Shown here: in pieces, positions 34,623 to 43,465 of the stretch
How positions within the stretch are numbered: position 1 is the first letter of the stretch
How the letters are laid out: each line of letters begins with the position of its first letter
DNA from: an uncultured Alphaproteobacteria bacterium
Lineage (GTDB): Bacteria > Pseudomonadota > Alphaproteobacteria > HIMB59
Assembly (NCBI GenBank): GCA_902594145.1
Contig: CACJLA010000003.1
Location: 62,001-126,000, forward strand
Direction of reading: 5' to 3'
Length of the DNA: 64,000 nt
Translations under genes and position numbers: made by a program
Notes under the pieces: generated by a model
What the model was told of the DNA's origin: nothing
What the model saw: only the letters and a program-made list of their open reading frames with translations
The model's database searches: none

Positions 34623-35332
34623 TTGATTGGGAACCATATGGACCTATTTATTCTGTAGCCCCTGGAATAAAAAAAATAAATGATTTGCCAATTATAGAAT
34701 TTGATGAACATCAAGATAGATACTTAGATTTAAAAAAAAAATGTAAGGAGAATATTTTTTTTGATGATTATTACTCAGCAGAAACAGATAAAATTATATG
34801 CAATAAGTTGAGTAATATTTTAAAAAGTGAATATCCCTCAAAGACAATTAAATTCAATAATTTTGTTGAGCTTGGTTATGCTATCCAAGAGGACATAGCA
34901 ATTTTTCACAGATCTAATAAGCTTATAGCTTTACATGTGTCTTTTCCATCTGTTTGGAAGCCTAAAGAAAAAATTGGTCTAAGTTTTGCTCAAATTCACA
35001 AACCAGTACCAGGTATGGAAAATTTTCTTAAAAATGAAGATAAATATGTACAAATGATGGTTGAGGCGACAACTCCTATCATTAGGTATGTTTGGGGGGA
35101 GCACTACGGATATTTTTTATGTGAACATGAACCTCTACAAAAAAACATTAAAGTTATGCATACTGAAAGACAAACTTTCATTGGTGTTCCTAAAAGTGAT
35201 ATTGGTATTTTCCTTATAAGAAAAAAAGTTATTCTTTACAAGGATACTTCAACTGAATTTAAAATTTGGTATGAGAAGCAAATTAATTCTATGTCCGGGG
35301 AACAAAGAAAATATAAGTTAAAAGAAATCTAA
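34619..35332 (+). CDS. DUF3445 / heme-dependent oxidative N-demethylase-like protein
   Basis: A 237-residue cytoplasmic protein of the DUF3445 (HODM alpha-subunit-like) family. The family segments are ELGYAIQEDIAIFHR, the LHVSFPSVWKPKEKIG strand, FAQIHKPVPGM and HTERQTFIGVP. Characterised relatives are heme/PAS-fold subunits of an oxidative N-demethylase acting on small methylamines; activity of this short, stand-alone protein is unknown. Translationally coupled to the TSUP transporter. Confidence 0.75.
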   Translation: MIDWEPYGPIYSVAPGIKKINDLPIIEFDEHQDRYLDLKKKCKENIFFDDYYSAETDKIICNKLSNILKSEYPSKTIKFNNFVELGYAIQEDIAIFHRSNKLIALHVSFPSVWKPKEKIGLSFAQIHKPVPGMENFLKNEDKYVQMMVEATTPIIRYVWGEHYGYFLCEHEPLQKNIKVMHTERQTFIGVPKSDIGIFLIRKKVILYKDTSTEFKIWYEKQINSMSGEQRKYKLKEI

Positions 35333-35379
35333 GTCGATACTACAGATCGAAAAAATTCATATAATTGAAGTTAATCAGA

Positions 35380-35565
35380 TTATTGTTCCTGATTTACCTC
35401 AGGTGGAGCATTTGGATTTGTAAGACGCTCTAATTCAGCTAATTCTTCTGCCTCTTTCTTAGCTTCTCTTTTAGCTTTTTTCGCGGCAAGCTTTTCTTGA
35501 CGTTTTCGTTCTTTCTCCATAGCTCTTTCACCAGCTTTTGATTTATAGTCAAAATGTAATCCCAT
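35380..35565 (-). CDS. Small highly charged helical protein
   Basis: A 61-residue protein that starts MGLHFDYKSKAGERAMEKE and continues as a Lys/Arg/Glu/Ala-rich amphipathic helix to about residue 48, ending in a Pro/Asn/Gln tail. No domain is recognised. The conserved-looking N-terminus and the clean single ATG argue for a real gene; low complexity limits any further call. It lies alone between DUF3445 (convergent) and the M19 dipeptidase. Confidence 0.55.
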   Translation of the reverse strand: MGLHFDYKSKAGERAMEKERKRQEKLAAKKAKREAKKEAEELAELERLTNPNAPPEVNQEQ

Positions 35566-35622
35566 TTAAAAATTATATCAGAATTTTTTTTATACTAAAG
35601 TTTCAGTTCAATAAATTTGATC

Positions 35623-36702
35623 TTAATTTAGTACTCTTTTTAAAAGATTTATCCAGTTTAAATGGGTAATTTTAATCATTAGTTTTTCATTAAAATCTTG
35701 CTTTGATAATAATTCAATTAATTTCTGCATTCCTAATACACTATTAAGATCTTTTGGCATCATAGCTCCATCAAAGTCAGAGCCAAAACCTACTTTGTCT
35801 TCTCCAAGATAGTCTATAAGGTATTTAAAATGGTCTGCAATTATTTGTAATTCTGTATCAGAGACCATTTTTCCATCTCTCCTCAAAAAAGCAGGTGCAA
35901 AATTAACCCCAACCATACCTTCTGTATCTTTGATCGCATCTAATTGCTTATTTGTGAGATTTCTAGTATGTGGGCATATTTCGTGAGCATTGCTGTGCGT
36001 TGCGACTAAGGGTGATGTTGAGTATTTAGCAATATCCCAAAATCCTTTTTCATTTAAATGAGAAGTATCAATTAACATTTTAAGAGAATTACAATTTTTT
36101 ATTAATTCTATTCCAATATCAGTTAAACCCTCGCCGATATCAGGTGATTGTGGAAATGCGAAGGGAACGCCCTCTGCGAATATAGTAGGCCTTGACCAAA
36201 CTGGTCCAACAGATCTAAGGCCAGCTCGGTAAAGTGTTTCAAGATTATAAAAGTTTTTATCTATGCACTCTGCACCTTCAATGTGCATCACAACAGATAA
36301 TTGATAATTGTCATCATTAAATGAAGTCTCTAAATCATCATTAGATAAGCAAATTTTAACTCTGTTGCCAGAGTTTCTCTCAATTTTAGAAAGGATTGAT
36401 ATTTGATTTAAAACAATAGGTAGAGCATCATTCACATCAATAGATCCTGGTAATGGTAATGAATATTCATCTTGTTCCATATCTTTATAATTAACTAATT
36501 TATCTGAATCAGAAATAGCATGTTCTGGAGTTGGAACGTAAATTGCACACAAACCTCCCTTGAAATTAGCTTGTTTCATTCGTGGAATATCTAAATGGCC
36601 CTCATTATCTCCATCTATAAAATCGAGGTGAGAATTTGGATTTTTCTTTAAAAATAGCCTAAACAAAACATCGTTATGACCATCAAAAATCTTATAGTCC
36701 AT
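35623..36702 (-). CDS. Peptidase M19 (membrane dipeptidase family)
   Basis: Zinc dipeptidase of the renal/microsomal dipeptidase family (M19), an amidohydrolase-fold enzyme hydrolysing dipeptides. The 359 residues show the N-terminal metal motif DGHNDVL, the bridging-ligand segment VMHIEGAE, LIDTSHL, VATHSNAHEICPHTRNL and the C-terminal GFGSDFDG. All expected metal ligands are visible. No signal peptide, so cytoplasmic. It has its own transcription unit. Confidence 0.93.
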   Translation of the reverse strand: MDYKIFDGHNDVLFRLFLKKNPNSHLDFIDGDNEGHLDIPRMKQANFKGGLCAIYVPTPEHAISDSDKLVNYKDMEQDEYSLPLPGSIDVNDALPIVLNQISILSKIERNSGNRVKICLSNDDLETSFNDDNYQLSVVMHIEGAECIDKNFYNLETLYRAGLRSVGPVWSRPTIFAEGVPFAFPQSPDIGEGLTDIGIELIKNCNSLKMLIDTSHLNEKGFWDIAKYSTSPLVATHSNAHEICPHTRNLTNKQLDAIKDTEGMVGVNFAPAFLRRDGKMVSDTELQIIADHFKYLIDYLGEDKVGFGSDFDGAMMPKDLNSVLGMQKLIELLSKQDFNEKLMIKITHLNWINLLKRVLN

Positions 36703-36865
36703 ATAGCGAACCTATCATTATTTTTGCAATATTGACTACATACAAATTTAAAATTTGTAATGAAATTTTTTCGGCAGTCTCATAAAAAGACATCAGCCGT
36801 CTGTATTTAGCAAAAGTAAAATATTTTTTTAGACCTATATGTATGTATGAAAGGAATTATAAAAA

Positions 36866-37045
36866 ATGAATAAAATTTTTGGATTTACAGAGCGATCTTT
36901 AAATTTCTGGTTGTCTTTTTTTAGTAAAAAAGAAGATAGTATTATTAATTTTTGCAAAGTTGAATATGGCAACGATTGGCAATGGGCATACTCCCAATAT
37001 CAAAGAAATCAATCTTTTCCTAATAACATGAAAGAGGCTGCGTAA
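36866..37045 (+). CDS. 59-residue small protein, first of a tandem small-gene pair
   Basis: Encoded from ATG 36866 with an AAGGA ribosome-binding site about 11 bases upstream. The 59 residues begin MNKIFGFTERSLNFWLSFF, contain one cysteine and an aromatic stretch NDWQWAYSQYQ, and end KEAA. Its TAA overlaps the ATG of the next gene by one base (TAATG), which strongly favours a real coupled gene. No known family. It may work with the DUF3563 protein downstream. Confidence 0.6.
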   Translation: MNKIFGFTERSLNFWLSFFSKKEDSIINFCKVEYGNDWQWAYSQYQRNQSFPNNMKEAA

Positions 37046-37209
37046 TGAGTAATTTATTTAAATCTATTAGAAATATAATTATTAACGAAAAAAATGATCA
37101 AAAAACAAAATCTAACAAAGAAGAGTCTTATTTATCTCAAGCAATTGATATGATTGACCTTGAGAGAAGGCAAAAAGAATTAGATAGAAGATTTATAAGA
37201 AAATTTTAA
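37045..37209 (+). CDS. DUF3563-like small protein
   Basis: A 54-residue protein whose C-terminal half, YLSQAIDMIDLERRQKELDR, matches the DUF3563 pattern (SQAxDxxDLERRxxxLDR). The N-terminal half is Lys/Asn-rich. The ATG shares a base with the stop of the preceding small gene, and a terminator starts at its stop codon, so the two form a two-gene unit. DUF3563 proteins are small and uncharacterised. Confidence 0.65.
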   Translation: MSNLFKSIRNIIINEKNDQKTKSNKEESYLSQAIDMIDLERRQKELDRRFIRKF

Positions 37210-37230
37210 AAGCCCTATTTTGGGCTTTTT
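37208..37230. terminator. Intrinsic terminator between DUF3563 and LysE-type gene
   Basis: Stem AAAAGCCC (37208-37215), six-base loop, then GGGCTTTTT (37222-37230). The A-run and T-run on either side let it act in both directions, ending the small-gene pair on the plus strand and the LysE-type/aap region on the minus strand. Confidence 0.8.
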
Positions 37231-37232
37231 GC

Positions 37233-37859
37233 CTAACTCAATACCCAAATTTCAATAGCAACAAATATAAAAAGACCAGCAAATATTAAATTGATAATAT
37301 TTTTAGGTCTATTGAAGTAGTTCGAAAACTTTTTAATTCCAAAAAAATGGCCAATAATTGAATAATTCATGGCAGATATAAAAAAACTCCCTGTAGCAAA
37401 AATTAAAGCGATACTAAAAGTTAAATTTTCACTGAATTGCAAAGTTGCTAAAGCGGACCAAAATGCAAAAGCTTTAGGATTAGTATATGCTACGATTACT
37501 GCTTTTTTCATGCTGTGAAAAAAATCTCTCTCATTTGATAATTTAATAAGTTGATTTTCAGAGCTAAAGTACTGACTACCAATTTGATATGCTAAATAAA
37601 TCATATAAAGACTTGCTAGTATTTTTAATAAAATAAAACCCCAACCCATCAAATTAGAGATAAGAATAGATATTCCTGTAGTAGCTAATAAGCACCAAGT
37701 AAAAGAGCCAATAGCAGTTCCAACAGCAGCCCCCCAGATTTGTTTTTTCTGACCACTTATCCCAACCGATGCTACAAAAAAAGTATTAGGGCCAGGTAAA
37801 AAAACAGCAAAATAAAATACAATCCAGCCCGATATTAGGGCCATTGTAATTTCATTCAT
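37233..37859 (-). CDS. LysE/RhtB family transporter
   Basis: Inner-membrane amino-acid exporter-type protein with 208 residues and about six helices. The N-terminus shows the RhtB-branch motif FLPGPNTFFVASVGISGQKKQIWGA-like residues near 23-47, and the central TNPKAFAFWSAL is the second family motif. This differs from the LysE/ArgO protein at 32538, so the two are not recent duplicates. It lies 5 bases downstream of aapP and may be co-transcribed with the amino-acid importer, perhaps as an overflow valve. Confidence 0.88.
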   Translation of the reverse strand: MNEITMALISGWIVFYFAVFLPGPNTFFVASVGISGQKKQIWGAAVGTAIGSFTWCLLATTGISILISNLMGWGFILLKILASLYMIYLAYQIGSQYFSSENQLIKLSNERDFFHSMKKAVIVAYTNPKAFAFWSALATLQFSENLTFSIALIFATGSFFISAMNYSIIGHFFGIKKFSNYFNRPKNIINLIFAGLFIFVAIEIWVLS

Positions 37860-37864
37860 TTATT

Positions 37865-38602
37865 TTAATGATTAAGTATTTGACTTAAAAATAGTTTGGT
37901 ACGATCACTTTTAGGATTATTAAAGAACTCATCTGGAGTCGCTTGCTCTATAATTCTTCCTTCGTCCATGAATATCATTTGGTCAGCAACAGTTTTAGCA
38001 AAACCCATCTCATGAGTTACAACTAACATTGTCATTCCCTCTTCAGCTAGTTGAATCATCACGTCTAAGACTTCCTTGATCATTTCGGGATCAAGAGCAG
38101 ATGTTGGTTCATCAAACAACATTATATCCGGATTCATAGCAAGAGACCTTGCTATAGCAACACGTTGTTGTTGACCACCTGACAACTGTCCAGGAAATTT
38201 CTGAGCCTGTTCTGGAATTTTTACCTTTTCTAGGTATGACATAGCTATATCTTCTGCCTCTTTTTTTGGCATTTTTTTTACCCAAATTGGTGCAAGAGAT
38301 ATATTGTCTATGACAGAAAGATGTGGAAATAAATTAAATTGTTGAAAGACCATTCCAACATTTTTTCTTATCATATCTATATTTTTCAAGTCATTTGTAA
38401 GTTCTGTACCGTGGACAACAATTTGTCCTTTTTGATGAGCCTCCAATCTATTAATGCACCTAATCATGGTTGATTTACCTGAACCACTTGGACCACATAC
38501 AACGATCTTTTGACCTCTTTGAACACTTAGATCAATATCTTTAAGAACATGAAAATCATCATACCATTTATTAACTTTTTCCAATTGAATGACTTGTTCC
38601 AT
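37865..38602 (-). CDS. aapP: General L-amino acid ABC transporter ATP-binding protein AapP
   Basis: ATPase subunit of a polar/general amino-acid importer. The 245 residues contain Walker [10 protein letters not shown], the Q-loop, signature [19 protein letters not shown], Walker [15 protein letters not shown] and switch histidine VTHEM. It belongs to the GlnQ/AapP branch. It follows the permease gene by 2 bases in the order J-Q-M-P. Confidence 0.95.
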   Translation of the reverse strand: MEQVIQLEKVNKWYDDFHVLKDIDLSVQRGQKIVVCGPSGSGKSTMIRCINRLEAHQKGQIVVHGTELTNDLKNIDMIRKNVGMVFQQFNLFPHLSVIDNISLAPIWVKKMPKKEAEDIAMSYLEKVKIPEQAQKFPGQLSGGQQQRVAIARSLAMNPDIMLFDEPTSALDPEMIKEVLDVMIQLAEEGMTMLVVTHEMGFAKTVADQMIFMDEGRIIEQATPDEFFNNPKSDRTKLFLSQILNH

Positions 38603-38604
38603 GG

Positions 38605-39717
38605 TTAACTATTATCTGTTTTTAATTTCTTTTCTAAATATAAACTATAGCGAGACATCCCAAAGCAAAATATAAAAAATACAAGAGATATGAAGACATA
38701 GACTTCATAATAAAGTTTTGTCCATGTCATATCAGCTAAAGCTGCCCTTCCAATTCCTAGTAAATCAAATAAACCAATAATTAAAACTAAAGATGTGTCT
38801 TTAAATAGACCAATACATGTGTTGACTATGGGAGGGATAGCTATCTTGAGTGCTTGAGGTAAAATAATTTTACGAGTTGTTTGCCAATAATTTAAACCTA
38901 AAGATTGTGCTGCCTCTATCTGGCCTCGAGGAATGGCTTGAAGTCCCCCTCTAATTGCCTCTGCCATATAAGCAGATTGAAAGAGAGTTACTGCAACTAA
39001 AGCTCTTAGAAGATTATCTGGGTTAACGCCATCTGGCAAAAATAATGGTAGCATCACATTTGCAGTAAATAATAATGTGATAAGGGGTACTCCTCTTATA
39101 AATTCAATAAAAACAACACATAAAGATTTTACAATAGGCATTTTTGAGCGTCTACCAAGAGCCAAAATAATACTCAAAGGAAATGCTAGGCCAATTCCAG
39201 TAACTCCTAAAAATAAAGTTACCAATAAACCTCCCCATTTATTTGTTCCTACAACACTCAGGCCGGGACCTCCATAAAGCATGAAGTATGCTAAGAATGG
39301 GTAAATAAAAGTAAAATAAATAAAGTATTTTCTGTAAGGTAATTTATCAAAAAGTATTCCTATAATAGCTAAAGGCAAAAGTGCGTAGACAAAATTTACC
39401 CTCCAAACTTGTTCGATAGGATAAAATCCATACATAAATTGATCCCATCTAGCATAAATAATTGCCCAACAAGCGCCGTACTCTCCTGGCATGATATTTT
39501 TTGAACACAAAGTTCGATCACTAATTATTTCTCCCTGAAAATTTGTCCTAAAATCAGCACCAAATATAGCCCAATTTAAAAAAAAAGTTCCTACTTCGTA
39601 AATAAAGATTATTGCAACAACTGTCATTAAAGAGTTCACCCAAGAAGAAAATAAATTTTTAATAATCCAATTATAATACTTATTGCGCATTAAGCTTTGA
39701 TTAGAAAATGTAGTCAT
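38605..39717 (-). CDS. aapM: General L-amino acid ABC transporter permease AapM
   Basis: Inner-membrane permease, 370 residues, with an N-terminal hydrophobic region longer than in simple His/Gln permeases, as expected for AapM/BztC. The C-terminal part carries the binding-protein-dependent transport signature with the EAA loop ([22 protein letters not shown]) that contacts the ATPase. The ATG overlaps the aapQ stop by 4 bases. Forms a heterodimer with AapQ. Confidence 0.93.
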   Translation of the reverse strand: MTTFSNQSLMRNKYYNWIIKNLFSSWVNSLMTVVAIIFIYEVGTFFLNWAIFGADFRTNFQGEIISDRTLCSKNIMPGEYGACWAIIYARWDQFMYGFYPIEQVWRVNFVYALLPLAIIGILFDKLPYRKYFIYFTFIYPFLAYFMLYGGPGLSVVGTNKWGGLLVTLFLGVTGIGLAFPLSIILALGRRSKMPIVKSLCVVFIEFIRGVPLITLLFTANVMLPLFLPDGVNPDNLLRALVAVTLFQSAYMAEAIRGGLQAIPRGQIEAAQSLGLNYWQTTRKIILPQALKIAIPPIVNTCIGLFKDTSLVLIIGLFDLLGIGRAALADMTWTKLYYEVYVFISLVFFIFCFGMSRYSLYLEKKLKTDNS

Positions 39718-40883
39718 GCGTTACCTTTGAACTGAACCGATTTATTGTAAATATTCATGAATAAAGAAATTGTTAAACTGATTGTTAAATAAGTAAGCAT
39801 CACCATTAACATTATTTCTATTGCCCTACCAGTTTGATTTAAAGAAATACCCCCAAATCCATGGACTAAATCTGCATAACCTATAGCGATACCGAGTGAG
39901 GAATTTTTAGTCAAATTTAAATACTGAGATGTTAAAGGAGGGATAATAACTCTTAACGCTTGGGGAATGACTATTAACCTCATAACCAAATTATTTTTTA
40001 AACCCAAGGCTTGAGAGGCTTCTCTTTGCCCTTTTGAAACAGCTATTATTCCTGACCTGACAGTTTCAGATATAAAAGCTGCAGTATAAATTGATAAACC
40101 AAAAAGCATTCCTAAAAATTCTGGTCGTATGACCATGCCACCCTTAAAATTGAAACCTTTTAAAACAGGGGTATCAAATTCTAGAGGTCTTCCCATAATG
40201 TAATAGAATAAAATAGGTGTAAAAATGATAAGAGCGCTATTGATATAAAATATTGGGTATTGTTTACCTGTTTGTTCTTGTTTCTTTTTTAAAATTCTTT
40301 TTATAAAAATAGATGCAAGTATTGCAACTATGAAACTCCATAAAACTATTGAAAAACCATCTTTAAATATTGGTGAGGGAGTAAAAAAACCCCGATTAGT
40401 TAAAAAGAAACCATCGAATATTTCAATTGCCTGTTTGATTTTTGGTAAATGAAGTAGAATACTGTAATAGAGAATAATCTGAAGAAGAACCGGTACATTT
40501 CTTGTAAACTCTACATAAACATAGGCTATATTTCGAAAAAGCCAATTGCTTGATAGTCTGATTACACCAACAAGAAAACCCATAATTGTTGCAAGAAAGC
40601 ATCCGCATACCGCTATCATAAGAGTGTTTAGAAGTCCTACAAAGTAAGCTCTAAGATGGGTATCTTCACTAGTAAAAGGTATAAGACGAATGCTTATATC
40701 ATAGCCTGCAGAAATATTTAAAAAATCAAAGCCAGAGCTAATTCCCCTTTTTTCTAAATTATAAGCTGTTTGTTGAGCAATTAAATATATAAAGAGAGCA
40801 AAAAGCCCGATAACAAGTGTTTGGATTAGAAGAGATCTTGATTTTTCATCAAAAATAAGTTTTCTGACAAAATATGACTCCAT
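39714..40883 (-). CDS. aapQ: General L-amino acid ABC transporter permease AapQ
   Basis: Inner-membrane permease, 389 residues, of the AapQ/BztB type. It has an N-terminal helix, a large periplasmic insertion and then the transport domain with the EAA motif SETVRSGIIAVSKGQREASQALG. Like AapM it exceeds the length of ordinary amino-acid permeases. It is separated from aapJ by about 70 bases containing a stable stem-loop. Confidence 0.93.
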   Translation of the reverse strand: MESYFVRKLIFDEKSRSLLIQTLVIGLFALFIYLIAQQTAYNLEKRGISSGFDFLNISAGYDISIRLIPFTSEDTHLRAYFVGLLNTLMIAVCGCFLATIMGFLVGVIRLSSNWLFRNIAYVYVEFTRNVPVLLQIILYYSILLHLPKIKQAIEIFDGFFLTNRGFFTPSPIFKDGFSIVLWSFIVAILASIFIKRILKKKQEQTGKQYPIFYINSALIIFTPILFYYIMGRPLEFDTPVLKGFNFKGGMVIRPEFLGMLFGLSIYTAAFISETVRSGIIAVSKGQREASQALGLKNNLVMRLIVIPQALRVIIPPLTSQYLNLTKNSSLGIAIGYADLVHGFGGISLNQTGRAIEIMLMVMLTYLTISLTISLFMNIYNKSVQFKGNA

Positions 40884-40920
40884 AAATTTTAGGTATCTCT
40901 CTCTAGTAAAACTAAATATG

Positions 40921-40947
40921 AGGGTATGGGTTTTAAACCCATACCCT
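40921..40947 (-). other. Stem-loop between aapJ and aapQ
   Basis: GGGTATGGG (40922-40930) pairs perfectly with CCCATACCC (40938-40946) around a 7-base loop, with one more A-T pair outside. On the transcribed (minus) strand no T-run follows, so it is not a classical terminator for aapJ. Such hairpins after binding-protein genes commonly stabilise the upstream mRNA or partly stop transcription, giving excess binding protein over permease; that role is inferred here. Confidence 0.7.
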
Positions 40948-40955
40948 TGATTTTT

Positions 40956-41981
40956 TTATCTGAACGGAGGTGCGTAAAGTATTCCACCGTCTTTGTATAA
41001 TGCATTTAAGCCTCTTTGAATATTAATTGGTGTATTTGGACCAATATGTTTTTCAAAGCTCTCTGAGTAGTTACCAACTTGACTTAAAATATTGTAAGCC
41101 CAGTCGTCAGAAAGACCTAACATTGCACCATAACCAGCATCAACACCTAAAAGTCTTAAAACTTCTGGGTTGTTTGAGCTTTTCATTTCATCAACATTAC
41201 CTGATGTAATACCTAGCTCTTCACCAATGATCATAGCATTGAGTGACCATCTTACGATATCTGCCCACTCACTATCACCATGACGAACTGCAGGACCTAA
41301 AGGCTCTTTAGATACGATCTCTGGTAAAACAACGTGTGCTGATGGATCTGGATAACCAGCTCTACTTGCATATAGACCTGAAGCGTCAGTTGTGTATACG
41401 TCACAACGACCTGCTGTGTAAGCAGCATCTGCTTCTGAGTTAGTTTCAACAGGAACTGACTCATATGACATTCCATTAGCTTTAAAGAAATCAGCAAGGT
41501 TCATTTCAGTTGTTGTACCAACTTGGATACAAACTGAAGCTCCATCTAATTCCATTGCACTTGAAACTCCAAGGTCTTTACTTACCATAAAGCCCTGACC
41601 ATCATAATAATTAACACCAACAAATTCTAAACCAAGGTCAACGTCTCTTGATAGAGTCCAAGTAGTGTTTCTTGATAGCATATCAATCTCACCAGATTGA
41701 AGAACTGTGAATCGTACTTTTGAAGTTGTAGGTACGTATTCAACTTTAGAAGCATCACCAAATACAGCAGCTGCTACAGCTCTACATACATCAACGTCAA
41801 TGCCTTCCCAAACACCAGCATCGTTAGGAGCGCCAAAGCCCGCTAATCCAGTGTTGGAACCACACATTAATTTTCCTCTTTCTTTAACTAAATCATGAGT
41901 GCTTCCGTGACTTCCAGCTATAGCTGTAGAAACACCAAGAGTTAATAGAAGAGAAATAAACAACGATTTAATTTTTGTCAT
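40956..41981 (-). CDS. aapJ: General L-amino acid ABC transporter substrate-binding protein AapJ
   Basis: Periplasmic receptor for a broad range of L-amino acids. The signal peptide spans about residues 1-22 (ending STAIA). The mature protein of the BztA/AapJ type shows ERGKLMCGSNTGLAGFG, GIDVDVCRAVAAAVFGD, FTVLQSGEIDMLSRNTTWTLSRD and SKEPLGPAVRHGDSEW. Total 341 residues, standard. It is the first gene of aapJQMP and has an unusually strong ribosome-binding site, fitting the high expression such receptors show in marine bacteria. Confidence 0.96.
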   Translation of the reverse strand: MTKIKSLFISLLLTLGVSTAIAGSHGSTHDLVKERGKLMCGSNTGLAGFGAPNDAGVWEGIDVDVCRAVAAAVFGDASKVEYVPTTSKVRFTVLQSGEIDMLSRNTTWTLSRDVDLGLEFVGVNYYDGQGFMVSKDLGVSSAMELDGASVCIQVGTTTEMNLADFFKANGMSYESVPVETNSEADAAYTAGRCDVYTTDASGLYASRAGYPDPSAHVVLPEIVSKEPLGPAVRHGDSEWADIVRWSLNAMIIGEELGITSGNVDEMKSSNNPEVLRLLGVDAGYGAMLGLSDDWAYNILSQVGNYSESFEKHIGPNTPINIQRGLNALYKDGGILYAPPFR

Positions 41982-41986
41982 CGTTT

Positions 41987-41993
41987 CCTCCTT
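41987..41993 (-). promoter_or_regulatory. Strong Shine-Dalgarno of aapJ
   Basis: On the minus strand AAGGAGG lies 5 bases before the aapJ ATG, a near-perfect match to the anti-Shine-Dalgarno sequence. Most other genes in the window have weak or no visible site, so this stands out and suggests high translation of the receptor. Confidence 0.8.
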
Positions 41994-42105
41994 ATAATTA
42001 TAAGCTTGGGCAGTATAGACCTATCTGAACTGAAACTAAAATACAAAAATGCCATATAATTGGTGTATTTTTTGCATAAATAAATGAAAATCAATAATCT
42101 TTGTC

Positions 42106-43272
42106 TTAATCTTGGTTGAACAAGTCTCTTGTAAAAATCCTATCTTGCACGTCCTTTAAATCTGGGTGACTACGATTACAAAGAATTAAATCGGCATCTT
42201 TTTTAAATAATTCTAAATCTCGATAAATCTCTGAGTTCAAAAATCGCTTTTCTTTTATCAAAGGTTCGTAAACGATTACTTTAATGCCTTTTGCTTTAAC
42301 TCTTTTCATTATGCCTTGCATGCTTGATTCCCTTATATTGTCTGATCCCTCTTTCATAGCTAATTTGTAAATACCTATAGTTTTAGGTTTTAATTTGGTA
42401 ATTTCCGAAGCTATAAAATCCTTTCTAATAGCATTGGAGTCAACAATTGCTTTAAAAATTTTCTGAGGAGTTTTTTCAAAGTTAGCAAGTAATTGTTTTG
42501 TATCTTTAGGCAAGCAATAACCTCCATATCCAAATGAGGGGTTATTATAAAAATCTCCAATTCTTGGGTCTAAACTTATTGCATGTATTATCTCCTTTGA
42601 GCTTAGATCATTTGATATAGCGAAAGAGTCTAGTTCATTAAAAAATGCTACTCTCATAGCAAGATAAGCGTTGGAAAATAATTTTGATGACTCAGCCTCT
42701 ATTGAATTTGTATGAATAATTTGGACATTTTTATCTAAAGAAGAGTCTAATAGAAGTTTTGCAAACACTTTTCCTTTTTCTGAATGTGAACCTATAACTA
42801 TTCTTGATGGATGAAGGCTATCTTTTAAAGCACTACCTTCTCTTAAAAATTCTGGCACAAAAATTATTTCAAAATCATTATATTTCATTTGTATTTTTTT
42901 TATATATCCAACAGGTATAGTTGATCGAATAATTACGGTTGGATTTGAATTAGATTTTTTAATATTTTCTAAAGATTTCTCAATTGAAGAGGTATCGAAT
43001 GTATTTGTGTTGACATCGTAATTGGTTGGAGTAGCAATAATTGCAAAATCAAAGTTATCAATATCGACAGGATAATTTTTTGAAGAATTCAAATTCAATT
43101 TTTTTGATGATAAATAATATGATACTTCTTTGTCCTCAATTGGTGAAATACCTTTAGTTATATTATCAGTTTTTGAGTAATCTAAATCGAAGCAGGTTAC
43201 TTCATTTAATTGCGACAAAAGAACTGCATTTGCAGTTCCTACATAACCAAGCCCTATAACTATTATTTTCAA
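42106..43272 (-). CDS. ugd: UDP-glucose/nucleotide-sugar 6-dehydrogenase
   Basis: NAD-dependent four-electron oxidation of UDP-glucose (or a related nucleotide sugar) to the uronic acid. The 388 residues open with the Rossmann motif IGLGYVGTANAVLL and contain TIPVGYIKK, FVPEFLREGSALKDSLHPSRIVIGS-like residues near 140, and the catalytic cysteine segment FGYGGYCLPKDTKQL. TTG start. It matches the short UDP-glucose dehydrogenase branch, though UDP-ManNAc dehydrogenase cannot be fully excluded. It may feed surface polysaccharide synthesis. Confidence 0.88.
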   Translation of the reverse strand: MKIIVIGLGYVGTANAVLLSQLNEVTCFDLDYSKTDNITKGISPIEDKEVSYYLSSKKLNLNSSKNYPVDIDNFDFAIIATPTNYDVNTNTFDTSSIEKSLENIKKSNSNPTVIIRSTIPVGYIKKIQMKYNDFEIIFVPEFLREGSALKDSLHPSRIVIGSHSEKGKVFAKLLLDSSLDKNVQIIHTNSIEAESSKLFSNAYLAMRVAFFNELDSFAISNDLSSKEIIHAISLDPRIGDFYNNPSFGYGGYCLPKDTKQLLANFEKTPQKIFKAIVDSNAIRKDFIASEITKLKPKTIGIYKLAMKEGSDNIRESSMQGIMKRVKAKGIKVIVYEPLIKEKRFLNSEIYRDLELFKKDADLILCNRSHPDLKDVQDRIFTRDLFNQD

Positions 43273-43418
43273 AATTTTAAAGTATAAAATATTTAGTATG
43301 TAACAACGACTTTTTTATGAAATAGATATTAATGCGACACATAGGCTATAAATTAATGAAGTAATTTGAATTTTTTTTACTTAATTAACTTAATTTACTT
43401 AAATATTTATAAACTTAT

Positions 43419-43435
43419 TGGTATATTGTATACCA
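43419..43435. promoter_or_regulatory. Perfect palindrome upstream of fhs, possible operator
   Basis: TGGTATA-TTG-TATACCA, a perfect 7-base inverted repeat with a 3-base centre, lies 31 bases before the fhs ATG and about 150 bases upstream of ugd on the other strand. GTATAC-type half sites are typical of GntR-family regulators, so a repressor of fhs is a reasonable guess; no regulator gene is adjacent. Confidence 0.5.
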
Positions 43436-43465
43436 CGTTTTTTTTGTGAAAGGATCTAAAATTAG

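Noticed and set aside
41297-41497. Minus-strand 66-codon alternative frame inside aapJ
   Set aside because: Fully inside the receptor gene with low-complexity Leu/Gln composition; a shadow frame.
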